Part shown: piece by piece, positions 18,391 to 25,953 of the stretch
How the letters are laid out: each line of letters begins with the position of its first letter
Position numbering within the stretch: position 1 is the stretch's first letter
From: Pseudomonadota bacterium
GTDB lineage: Bacteria; Pseudomonadota; Gammaproteobacteria; Steroidobacterales; Steroidobacteraceae
DNA: 32,383 bases
Reading direction: 5' to 3'
Assembly (NCBI GenBank): GCA_003242275.1
Contig: QGUX01000001.1
Location: forward strand, 1 to 32,383
Translations under genes and position numbers: made by a program
Notes under the pieces: model-generated
Databases searched by the model: none
The model's input: only the letters and a program-made list of their open reading frames with translations
Told to the model about the DNA's origin: nothing

Positions 18391-19731
18391 ATGAAATACC
18401 TATTTAAAACGGCGGGCGGGGCCGCGCTTCTGGCCCTGGTGGGCGGGGTGGCGCTGGCGGATGTGGCAAAACTGCCCACCTCCACGCGCTATGACGTTGA
18501 ATATCCTACGGTTGCGTATTCCGAAGCGGCGACCCAGAACCGCATCTACCGGCTGCAGAAGAAGCTCGACAGTGGCGAGGTCAAGCTGGATTGGGAGCCG
18601 CGCTTCGGCTACCTGCTGTCGCTGCTGAAGGCGCTGGAGATCGACGTGGATTCCCAGGTGCTGGTGTTCTCCCGCACCAGCCTGCAGATTGAACATATTT
18701 CGCCCGCGACGCCCCGGGCGGTGTTCTTCAACGATGACACCTACGTGGGCTTCGTGCAGAACAGCCCCCTGATCGAGCTTGCCGCCGTGGACCGGGACAA
18801 GGGTACGGTGTTCTACGGTTTCGAGAACCGCCGTGAGTTCGAACCCGAGTTCAGTCGCGAGGGAGGCCGTTGCCTGACCTGCCATGACACCTATTCGATG
18901 GGCGGTGGCGGCGTGCCGCGGGTGATGGTGCTGTCCTCGCCGGTGGACCACCCTCGCGACCAGCGCAACCTGACCGCCGGCACGGACGTGGATGATTCCA
19001 CGCCGTTCTCGCAGCGCTGGGGCGGCTGGTACGTCACCGGCAACATGGGCGCCCGCACGCACCTGGGCAACCTGGCGCTGGCCGAGGGGCGCGGCGGGGC
19101 GAAGCTGCGCGAGCTGGCCGACCAGGCGCACAACCTCGAGACGCTGGACCAGTACTTCGACACCAGCCGCTACCCGTCCAACAAGAGTGACGTGGTGGCG
19201 CTGACCGTGCTCGAGCACCAGACGCGCCTGCACAACGCCATCACGCGCGTGAGCTTCAAGGTGCGCACGGTGCTCGAGCGCGAGGACACGGGCACGGCGG
19301 CGAGCACGCTCCGCAGCTGGTCGGACATCTCCCCCAGGGACCACAAGCGCCTGCAGCAGATGATGGAGCCGCTGGTGCGCTACCTGTTCCTGGCCGATGC
19401 GGCGCCGTTCGAGGACCGCATGGTGGGCAGCAGCAGCTTCAGCGAGCGCTTCCAGACACTGGGTCCGCGGGACCGCAAGGGGCGCAGCCTGCGCGAGCTC
19501 GACCTCCAGACCCGGCTGTTCAAGTACCCGCTGAGCTACACCATCTATTCGGAGCAGTTCGATGCGCTGCCGGAGTATGCGCGCGACTACATCGAGACGC
19601 GCATCGTGGAAGTGCTCAAGGGCGAGGACACCACCGGCCTTTCGGACCTGCTGACGCCCGAGCAGCGCAAGGTCATCGCGGAGATCCTGATCGACACCAA
19701 GCCTTCGATCGCGGCACGGCTCAGGAAATGA
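18391..19731 (+). CDS. Monoheme c-type cytochrome, function unknown
   Basis: A 446-residue exported protein: signal peptide MKYLFKTAGGAALLALVGGVALA, then one heme c site C161-L-T-C164-H165 (GRCLTCHDTYSMGGGGVPRV). No second CxxCH was found, so it is not a diheme peroxidase of the usual type. Other notable stretches are RYDVEYPTVAYSEAATQNRIY and RWGGWYVTGNMGARTHLGNL, which look like a defined family rather than a generic cytochrome, but I do not recognise a named function. It should be periplasmic. ATG at 18391 is chosen because it begins the signal peptide; a TATAAC-like -10 lies at about 18379. Its stop overlaps the Rrf2 gene start by four bases, hinting at a nitric-oxide or redox-linked role. 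Confidence 0.8.
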   Translation: MKYLFKTAGGAALLALVGGVALADVAKLPTSTRYDVEYPTVAYSEAATQNRIYRLQKKLDSGEVKLDWEPRFGYLLSLLKALEIDVDSQVLVFSRTSLQIEHISPATPRAVFFNDDTYVGFVQNSPLIELAAVDRDKGTVFYGFENRREFEPEFSREGGRCLTCHDTYSMGGGGVPRVMVLSSPVDHPRDQRNLTAGTDVDDSTPFSQRWGGWYVTGNMGARTHLGNLALAEGRGGAKLRELADQAHNLETLDQYFDTSRYPSNKSDVVALTVLEHQTRLHNAITRVSFKVRTVLEREDTGTAASTLRSWSDISPRDHKRLQQMMEPLVRYLFLADAAPFEDRMVGSSSFSERFQTLGPRDRKGRSLRELDLQTRLFKYPLSYTIYSEQFDALPEYARDYIETRIVEVLKGEDTTGLSDLLTPEQRKVIAEILIDTKPSIAARLRK

Positions 19732-20213
19732 AACTCACCCTGTATACGGACTACGGCCTGCGCACGCTGATCGCGCTGGCCGTGTCTCCGGAGCGGCGGC
19801 ACACCGTGACCGGGATCAGTGCCGCCTACGGCATTTCGCGCAACCACCTGGTGAAGGTGGTGGCGCGGCTGGCGGACCTGGGGTACGTGGAAACCACGCG
19901 CGGCAAGGGCGGCGGCATGCGCCTGGCGCGGCGGCCCGAGGAGATTCGCGTGGGCCAGGTGGTCCGCGAGCTGGAGAGCGGGCTGGGCGTGGTCGAGTGC
20001 CTGGGGGACGATGGCGCGGGCTGCGTGATCAGCCCGGTCTGCAGGCTGAAGGGATTGTTCGAGGAGGCCACGCAGGCCTTCCTCGCGGCGCTGGACGGCC
20101 ATACGCTGGCCGAGCTCGTGAAGCGGCGGTCGTCGGTGGCGCGGCTGCTGGGGATCCCCGTGGTGGTGGAGGAAGGTCCGCGCCCCTCAGGGACGGCTCC
20201 GCCTCCGGCGTGA
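19728..20213 (+). CDS. Rrf2-family regulator, NsrR-like
   Basis: A 161-residue winged-helix regulator beginning MKLTLYTDYGLRTLIAL, as in NsrR, with D8 conserved. Three cysteines, C91, C99 and C105 (VECLGDDGAGCVISPVCRLKG, written here as C-x7-C-x5-C), fit the Fe-S cluster site of nitric-oxide-sensing NsrR; IscR has a different spacing and context. The helix-turn-helix is around 28-65 (VTGISAAYGISRNHLVKVV). It is translationally coupled (ATGA) to the monoheme cytochrome gene and probably regulates it. I saw no clear NsrR box before that gene. Its last 27 bases overlap the glycosylase gene tail to tail. Confidence 0.85.
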   Translation: MKLTLYTDYGLRTLIALAVSPERRHTVTGISAAYGISRNHLVKVVARLADLGYVETTRGKGGGMRLARRPEEIRVGQVVRELESGLGVVECLGDDGAGCVISPVCRLKGLFEEATQAFLAALDGHTLAELVKRRSSVARLLGIPVVVEEGPRPSGTAPPPA

Positions 20214-20858
20214 GCGGGCCTGCCCCGGCACCGGTCCCGTTTCCTGCGCGGCACTGACCTGCAGCCGCTCAGGCGCCAGGGCGGCGGCCACGGCCCGTCG
20301 CAGGGACGGCAGCACTTCAGCTTCGAACCACGGATTCCTTGCCACCCAGGGCTGGTTGCGCGGCGAAGGATGGGGCAGGGGCAGGTAACCCGAGGGCAGG
20401 TAGGACCGCCACGCACGGACCGTTTCCAGCAGCGTGGCCCTGCAGGTCGGGCCCAGGTAGTACGCCTGCGCATGACGGCCGACGAGCAGCGTCAGCGAGA
20501 CGCGCGGCAGCAGGGCGTTCAGTCGCGCATGCCAGCGCGGCGCGCATTCGGGACGAGGCGGCTGGTCGCCCGATTGCCCCCGTCCCGGATAGCAGAATCC
20601 GATCGGCAGGATGGCGACCTTCTGCGGGTCGTAGAACACGCTCCGGTCGATGGCCAGCCAGGCGCGGAGCCTTTCGCCGGAGGCGTCGTCCCAGGGGATG
20701 CCGGATTCGTGGACCTTGCGTCCCGGGGCCTGGCCGACGATGCGCAGGCGCGCTGCGGCGCCGGCCTGCAGGACCGGCCGCGGACCCAGCGGCAGCGCGT
20801 GCACGCAGAGCTGGCAGGCGCGGACCTGTGCCAGCAGCTGTTCCAGGGATTCGGGCAT
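20187..20858 (-). CDS. Uracil-DNA glycosylase superfamily protein, probable Fe-S type
   Basis: A 223-residue member of the uracil-DNA glycosylase superfamily: IVGQAPGRKVHESGIPWDDASGERLRAWL (motif A region, GQAPGR), LLVGRHAQAYYLG and the C-terminal PLPHPSPRN (motif B-like HPSPRN). Cysteines C15, C18, C89 and C105 follow C-x2-C-x70-C-x15-C, the arrangement of family 4/5 enzymes that hold a [4Fe-4S] cluster. Role: removing uracil from DNA, or a related base or DNA-protein function; substrate not certain. ATG at 20858 begins the conserved N-terminus; GTG at 20867 is possible. It lies 16 bases after DUF488, likely in one operon. Confidence 0.85.
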   Translation of the reverse strand: MPESLEQLLAQVRACQLCVHALPLGPRPVLQAGAAARLRIVGQAPGRKVHESGIPWDDASGERLRAWLAIDRSVFYDPQKVAILPIGFCYPGRGQSGDQPPRPECAPRWHARLNALLPRVSLTLLVGRHAQAYYLGPTCRATLLETVRAWRSYLPSGYLPLPHPSPRNQPWVARNPWFEAEVLPSLRRAVAAALAPERLQVSAAQETGPVPGQARSRRRRSRP

Positions 20859-20874
20859 CGCAGGCGCCACCTTG

Positions 20875-21444
20875 TCACAAGAGCGAGGACTGTTCCGGCG
20901 GATACGTGATCGAAGTGCCATCGACACGTGCGAACGGCGTGAGCTTGTGGGGCCGATGGCTGGTGGCCGACATGATTTCGACCACCGGAATGCCGCGAAC
21001 GCCCAGCGCATCCGCAACCAGCGACCGGTGGCATCGCCATGGCACGGCCTCGGCGCACATGATGGCCGTGCGGCCCTTGTGGGACAGCTGGATCAGTTCG
21101 TCGAGCGCCTTCGAGAATTCCGCCGTCTGCATGTAATCCGCGTAACCGCGGAAACTCGCATTGCGCCAGCCCATGTTGGGTGAATCCTTGCGCGGATGGC
21201 GCAGGCCGCCGAGGGAGCGCATGGGCACGTAGTCGATGTGCGCGGTGGCGAGGCTCCGGGCCAGCGCATCGGCATTGAACTGCGGGTTGTGGCGCGAGCG
21301 TGGCACGGTGCGCACATCGGCCAGCTTCTGGATGCCGTAGCTGCGCAGCACCGCGATGAACTCCTCGATGGGCAGCGTGGAATGACCAATCGTGAAGATG
21401 GTCTCGTTGGTCCAGCGAGGCTGTTCGGGAGACGGCTTTGCCAT
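20875..21444 (-). CDS. DUF488 family protein
   Basis: A 189-residue cytoplasmic protein of DUF488. It shows TIFTIGHSTLPIEEFIAVLRSYGI, LADVRTVPRSRHNPQF (basic patch after DVR), YVPMRSLGGLR and the C-terminal AIMCAEAVPWRCHRSLVADAL with two conserved cysteines. The biochemical function of the family is unknown; some members occur with DNA repair or modification genes, and here the neighbour is a uracil-DNA glycosylase 16 bases downstream. No strong ribosome site precedes ATG 21444. Upstream lies an AT-rich palindromic region shared with the divergent DUF2726 gene. Confidence 0.87.
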   Translation of the reverse strand: MAKPSPEQPRWTNETIFTIGHSTLPIEEFIAVLRSYGIQKLADVRTVPRSRHNPQFNADALARSLATAHIDYVPMRSLGGLRHPRKDSPNMGWRNASFRGYADYMQTAEFSKALDELIQLSHKGRTAIMCAEAVPWRCHRSLVADALGVRGIPVVEIMSATSHRPHKLTPFARVDGTSITYPPEQSSLL

Positions 21445-21524
21445 TGGGATCTGGGGAACGGTCCGGAGGATCGAGGGTGTGGGGGTTGGGGCTGGTAATC
21501 AACCGGGAAAAGGACGGTCTCCAA

Positions 21525-21552
21525 CATATAATATGACATAATATACATTATG
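21525..21552. promoter_or_regulatory. AT-rich tandem palindromes in a divergent promoter region
   Basis: Within GC-rich DNA this 28-base island is almost wholly A/T. It holds an 11-base inverted repeat CATAT-A-ATATG (21525-21535) and a second inverted repeat CATAAT/ATTATG (21537-21552), and includes a perfect TATAAT (21527-21532). It lies between divergent DUF488 and DUF2726 genes. It may combine -10 elements with operator sites. Confidence 0.5.
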
Positions 21553-21573
21553 CGAAGTACAGGAGGGCCGCCC

Positions 21574-22320
21574 GTGACCCGGCAACTGGCCCCTTGGCGG
21601 CGCGTTCCGCAGCTCCCGGCGGCCCCCGCCCGGCATCAGCCCCAGCTCGCGCAACTGTCGGACCTTGCTGTCGAACGCGGAACGCGCGTTTGCAGCGGCA
21701 CTCGAAGCCGCGCTGCCGCCCGGCGCGCGCCTGCTGGCCAAGGTCCGCATCGCCGACATGATCAAGCCGGCGAACGCCAGCGACCGGCCGGCATTCTTCC
21801 GGATCAGCCAGAAGCACCTGGATTTCGTGGTCACGACGCGCGACTGGAAGCCGTTGGCGGCCATCGAGCTGAACGACCGGAGCCACGATTCAGCGAGACG
21901 CCGCGCGCGCGATGAATTCCTGCGGCAGGCGTTCGCCGCAGCCGGGGTGCCCCTGCATTTCGTGCGTGCGGCCGCTCGGTATGACGGGATGCCGTCATCC
22001 GCAATTGGCAGGCGCAGGTGTCCGAAGATCCCCGGTGCGATCGGTATCGCGAGGCCTTCCAGCAGGAAGGAAGCAAACGATCGCCGTACAGCGCATCATT
22101 TCACGTTGCCTTGCAGCGGGTACGTGATTCGGCCGCCGCCGTGGGTTGCATCAGCGACCAGCAGGCCGGAACGACCCGCCTTGCTTCCACGGCGCGCACG
22201 AGTCGCCGGCCATCATCGGCCATGGCCTACCGATGGAAGGACGCAAAGGGCCAATGGGTCCTGTCCGACAGGCCGCCGCCTGAAGGGACTTCATACGAGG
22301 AGATTCCGTTGCTCCGCTAG
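21574..22320 (+). pseudogene. DUF2726-domain gene, apparently frameshifted
   Basis: A GTG at 21574 preceded by AGGAGG seems the natural start, but its frame gives WRRVP and then unrelated sequence. From about 21660 a second frame reads LLSNAERAFAAALEAALPPG, LLAKVRIADMIKP, HLDFVVTTRDWKPLAAIELNDRSHD and FAAAGVPLHFVRAAARYD, a clear DUF2726 (nuclease-like) domain. Near 21985 the coding signal returns to the first frame: AVIRNWQAQVSEDPRCDRYREAFQQEG and finally YRWKDAKGQWVLSDRPPPEG, which looks like a DUF4124-type tail. Two opposite shifts in one gene suggest either sequencing errors or a decaying gene. The DUF2726 part is firm; joining the three parts is inference. An intact reading from TTG 21665 would give an unnatural C-terminus. 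Confidence 0.55.
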
Positions 22321-22341
22321 CTTGCTGCGCTGACCGCCGGA

Positions 22342-22719
22342 TTACTGATCCTTGATCAGCTGCACCCACGGCAGCCTTTCTTCCGGGAAGGAATCAACGG
22401 TGGGCACGAGTCCTTCCTGATGGTCGAACGTGCCGACGAGCAGGTGCGTCTCCTTCGACCACTGCTTGCCGGAGTACGACAGCGGCGTGCCGCACCTGGC
22501 GCAGTAACCCCGCGATACCGTCGGCGAGCTGTGATGGATGGCGCGCTCGCCCTTCCATGACACCTGCTCCGAATCAAATCCCACCCAGGTGGAGAACGGT
22601 GCACCGGTGGCCCTGCGGCAATCCAGGCAGTGGCAGTTCGAGATGAACCTGGGCCGGCCGCGCGCGGTGAAGCGCACGGCGCCGCAGTTGCATCCACCTT
22701 CACGGATCTCTTCCGCCAT
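22342..22719 (-). CDS. GFA / CENP-V family zinc protein
   Basis: A 125-residue protein of the GFA (glutathione-dependent formaldehyde-activating enzyme-like, CENP-V) family. The zinc ligands are visible as C10-x-C12, C29-x-C31-x2-C34 (NCHCLDCRRATGAPF) and C73-x2-C76 (GYCARCGTPL). The FSTWVGF and SPTVSRGYCARCGTPLSY stretches are typical. Formaldehyde activity is uncertain for most members, so a general carbon-sulfur lyase-like or unknown role is safer. ATG at 22719 begins the conserved N-terminus (MAEEIREGGCNCGAV). It diverges from the M16 peptidase gene. Confidence 0.88.
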   Translation of the reverse strand: MAEEIREGGCNCGAVRFTARGRPRFISNCHCLDCRRATGAPFSTWVGFDSEQVSWKGERAIHHSSPTVSRGYCARCGTPLSYSGKQWSKETHLLVGTFDHQEGLVPTVDSFPEERLPWVQLIKDQ

Positions 22720-22883
22720 CGCTCAGTCCTCCTCCGCCTGGATCGCCATCCGCAGCCTGGCGCACGGTGGCTTCCACGGCATCCAGCGTGCCACCCCGGC
22801 GCGCGCACCATGGCCGCGCCGGCCTCTGCTGCTGCGGCAAGCGAAGAGCGGACAGCAGGCCGTGCATCGCCCACGCATGTCAT
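22720..22883 (-). pseudogene. Possible remnant of an isoaspartyl peptidase/L-asparaginase gene
   Basis: On the minus strand one frame reads VRSSLAAAAEAGAAMVR and the next frame TLDAVEATVRQAADGDP. Joined with a one-base shift they resemble the N-terminal helical segment of plant-type asparaginase/isoaspartyl peptidase (typically a helix, then a GG-LDAVEAAVR block and DDP). Neither the preceding HGGAG nor the following FNAG motif is seen. At about 50 residues this is weak; it may be chance. The rest of the 247-base gap up to 22966 shows only the M16 leader. Confidence 0.25.
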
Positions 22884-22966
22884 GCGAATTGCCAGAATCC
22901 CGTTGGCTCCCTCAATTCCTGCCGCAGGCGCTATCCTTGCCGCCAGTTTACGCCAGAGGTGAAGCC

Positions 22967-25870
22967 ATGCTCCGTCCCCTCTTCCTCTCGCTCGTCGCCG
23001 CCGTGGCGCTGCCGCTGGCAGCCTGCGGGTCGAAGTCGCCCAAGGTTCCCGGACCGGCGCCGGCCTCGGAGCTGTTCAGCGCGATCGACATCCCCTATGA
23101 GCAGTTCGAGCTGGACAACGGCCTGCGCGTGCTGGTGCATACCGACCGCAAGGCGCCCATCGTGGCGGTGTCGGTGTGGTACGACGTGGGTTCCAAGCAC
23201 GAGCCGGCGGGCAAGACGGGCTTTGCGCACCTGTTCGAGCACCTGATGTTCAACGGCACCGAGAACGTGCCGGGTGACTACTTCGAGCCGCTGCAGCAGG
23301 TGGGTGCCACGGACATGAACGGCACCACGTGGTTCGACCGCACCAACTACTTCCAGACGGTCCCGAGCACGGCGCTGGAGGTGGCGCTGTTCCTCGAGAG
23401 TGATCGCATGGGCCACCTGCTGGGCGCGGTGACGCAGGAGGTGCTCGACAACCAGCGTGGCGTGGTCCAGAACGAGAAGCGCCAGGGCGACAACGCGCCC
23501 TACGGCCTGATGGAGTACGCGCTGCTGGCCGGCATGCTGCCGCCGGACCATCCCTACGGCCACAGCACCATCGGCTCGATGGCCGACCTCGACGCGGCCA
23601 GCCTCGACGACGTGAAGCAGTGGTTCATCGACCACTACGGCCCGAACAACGCCGTCCTCGCGCTGGCCGGCGACATCGACGTGGCCACGGCGAAGCCGCT
23701 GGTGGAGAAGTACTTCGGCGACATCCCGCGCGGCAAGCCCGCGCCGAAGCTGGAAGTAACCGTGCCCACGCTCGAGGCGCCGAAGTTCGAGGAGATGAAG
23801 GACGACGTGCCCACCACGCGCCTGACGCGCAACTGGGCGGTGCCGGGCATGACCGATCCGGATGCGCAGCCGCTGACCATCGGCATGGATGTGCTCGGCG
23901 GACTGTCCAGCTCGCGCCTGGACAACATCCTGGTGCGCCAGGAGCAGCTTGCGGTGCGCGTGTCGGCGGGTTACCAGGATTTTGCGCAGATCGGCTTCAT
24001 CCAGATCGAAGCCGACGTGAAGCCCGGCGTCGATGCGGAGCTGGTCTCCAGGCGCCTGGACGAGATCGTCGCGCAGTACATCGAGGAAGGTCCGACCGAG
24101 GACGAGGTGCAGCGCGCGCTGATGCGGCAGGTCTCGGGCACCCTGTCGGCGCTGGAGTCGGTGGGCGGCTTCAATGGCAAGGCGACGTGGCTGGCCGAGG
24201 GCCTGCTGTACGCAGGTGATCCGGCCTTCTACAAGAAGCGCCTGGCGCCGGTGACGCCGGCCCAGGTCAAGGCGGCGATGCAGAAGTGGCTCAAGCGTCC
24301 CACCTTCGCGCTGCACGTGGTGCCCGGCGAACGCGATGCCTATGAGGAGTCCAGAAGCGTGGCCTCGCGTGCGCCGTCTGCCCTCCCCGCCCCGGGCATG
24401 CAGCCGGCGTGGTACACGCCGGCCGGTGAGACCTTCCTGCGGCCGCGCATGGCAGTGGATCGCAGCAAGCTGCCTGAAGTCACCTCCGTTCCCGACCTGG
24501 ATTTCCCCGAGGTCCGCACCGCCGAGCTGAGCAATGGCATCAAGGTGTACTTCGCGCGCCGCGACGCGCTGCCGACGCTGCGCATGTCGGTGGTGTTCAA
24601 CGCCGGCTATGCCGCCGATCCCAGGGACAAGCTGGGCACCCAGTCGCTGATGCTGACGCTGCTGACCGAGGGCACCACCTCGCGCAACAGCACCCAGATC
24701 GCCGAGGAGCAGGAGCGGCTGGGCGCGAGGATCTCGGCCGGTGCCAGCCTCGACCGCACCAGCGTATCGATGTACGCGCTGGTGCCCAACCTCGCCCTCT
24801 CGCTCGACCTGCTGGCCGACATCGTCAAGAACCCGGCCTTCGACCCGGCCGAACTCGAGCGCCTGCGCGCCCAGCAGCTCGCCGACATCGCCGCCGAGAT
24901 CGCCGATCCGACGAGCCTGGCGCAGCGCACGCTGCCGCCGCTGATCTACGGCCCGGACCATCCCTATGGCATTCCGGCCAGCGGCAGCGGCGACCCGGAG
25001 GTGGTGGCCAGGCTGGGCCGCGACGACCTGCTCGCCTTCTACCAGGCCTGGATCCGCCCGGACAACGCGGAGATCTTCGCCGTGGGCGCCACCACGCTGG
25101 AGGAGCTGCTGCCGCTGCTCGAAGCGCGTTTCGGCGGCAAGGCCTGGGCGGTGCCGGAGCTCGCCAGGGGCGAGAAGGACTTCTCGGGGGCGCAGGTGCC
25201 GCCGCGGCGGGAGCGCATCGTGCTGGTCCACCGCGCGGGCTCGCCGCAGTCGGTGATCTACGCCGGCCAGGTCCTGAACCTCACCGGCTCCGACGAGCCG
25301 GAGGCGCTGCTGGCCGGCAACGATGTGCTGGGCGGCAACTTCCTCTCGCGCATCAACATGGACCTGCGCGAGGTGAAGGGCTGGTCGTACGGCGTGCGCG
25401 GCAGCGTGAGCCTGCTGGAGCACCGCCTGTCCTACCTGCTGCGCGCCCCGGTGCAGACCGACAAGACCGGGCCCGCCATCGAGGCCCTGCGCAAGCACGT
25501 GCGCGACTTCGTCGGTGGCAAGGGCGTCACGCCCGAGGAGCTGGCGCGCACCATCAATGGCCGCGTGCGCGCCCTGCCGGGCAGCTTCGAGACCAACGCG
25601 GCGGTGCTGCGACAGATGCAGGACGATGTGCGATTCCGCCGGCCGCTGGACTACGCCGAGACGCTGGCGGCGCGCTACAAGGCCATGGATGCCGCCACGC
25701 TCGACAAGGCCGTGCGCGATGCCATCGATCCCAACGGGTTCACCTGGGTGGTGGTCGGTGACCGGGCGCGGGTGCTGTCGCAGCTTCGCCGGCTGGGCAT
25801 TCCCGTGGAGGAGGTCAAGGCGCCTGCCGTGCCGTCGACGGGCGGCACGGATGCGGGCGACGCCGGCTGA
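22967..25870 (+). CDS. M16-family zinc peptidase, two-part lipoprotein
   Basis: A 967-residue exported peptidase related to insulinase/pitrilysin. A lipoprotein signal (MLRPLFLSLVAAVALPLAACGS, lipobox LAAC) is followed by the first M16 unit with the inverted zinc motif H88-L-F-E91-H92 (GFAHLFEHLMFNG) and the third ligand E170 (VVQNEKRQ), then a second M16 unit from about residue 500 (MSVVFNAGYAADPRDKLGTQSLML) lacking the motif, as is normal for the non-catalytic half. Expected role: degrading short peptides in the periplasm. ATG at 22967 has AGAGGTGA just before and begins the signal peptide; earlier in-frame starts give non-protein-like sequence overlapping GFA. Confidence 0.93.
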   Translation: MLRPLFLSLVAAVALPLAACGSKSPKVPGPAPASELFSAIDIPYEQFELDNGLRVLVHTDRKAPIVAVSVWYDVGSKHEPAGKTGFAHLFEHLMFNGTENVPGDYFEPLQQVGATDMNGTTWFDRTNYFQTVPSTALEVALFLESDRMGHLLGAVTQEVLDNQRGVVQNEKRQGDNAPYGLMEYALLAGMLPPDHPYGHSTIGSMADLDAASLDDVKQWFIDHYGPNNAVLALAGDIDVATAKPLVEKYFGDIPRGKPAPKLEVTVPTLEAPKFEEMKDDVPTTRLTRNWAVPGMTDPDAQPLTIGMDVLGGLSSSRLDNILVRQEQLAVRVSAGYQDFAQIGFIQIEADVKPGVDAELVSRRLDEIVAQYIEEGPTEDEVQRALMRQVSGTLSALESVGGFNGKATWLAEGLLYAGDPAFYKKRLAPVTPAQVKAAMQKWLKRPTFALHVVPGERDAYEESRSVASRAPSALPAPGMQPAWYTPAGETFLRPRMAVDRSKLPEVTSVPDLDFPEVRTAELSNGIKVYFARRDALPTLRMSVVFNAGYAADPRDKLGTQSLMLTLLTEGTTSRNSTQIAEEQERLGARISAGASLDRTSVSMYALVPNLALSLDLLADIVKNPAFDPAELERLRAQQLADIAAEIADPTSLAQRTLPPLIYGPDHPYGIPASGSGDPEVVARLGRDDLLAFYQAWIRPDNAEIFAVGATTLEELLPLLEARFGGKAWAVPELARGEKDFSGAQVPPRRERIVLVHRAGSPQSVIYAGQVLNLTGSDEPEALLAGNDVLGGNFLSRINMDLREVKGWSYGVRGSVSLLEHRLSYLLRAPVQTDKTGPAIEALRKHVRDFVGGKGVTPEELARTINGRVRALPGSFETNAAVLRQMQDDVRFRRPLDYAETLAARYKAMDAATLDKAVRDAIDPNGFTWVVVGDRARVLSQLRRLGIPVEEVKAPAVPSTGGTDAGDAG

Positions 25871-25953
25871 GGCGTTTCATGGGGACGGGCGGGACGTGAC
25901 GCCGGCCGGGGGCGCTGTGTAGCCGCGTGCAGCGTTCGCGGTAGGCTTGGGGG

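Noticed and set aside
18370..18420. NsrR-type operator before the monoheme cytochrome
   Set aside because: The AT-rich start of the gene has partial half-site resemblance only; no 11-1-11 dyad could be made.
22538..22966. N-terminal extension of the M16 peptidase
   Set aside because: The extension overlaps the GFA gene and is not protein-like; the ATG at 22967 has a ribosome site and starts a lipoprotein signal.
22931..25498. Long antisense open frame opposite the M16 peptidase
   Set aside because: The product is His/Arg/Gln-rich with no recognisable motif, typical of the antisense of a GC-rich gene; the plus-strand peptidase is well supported.
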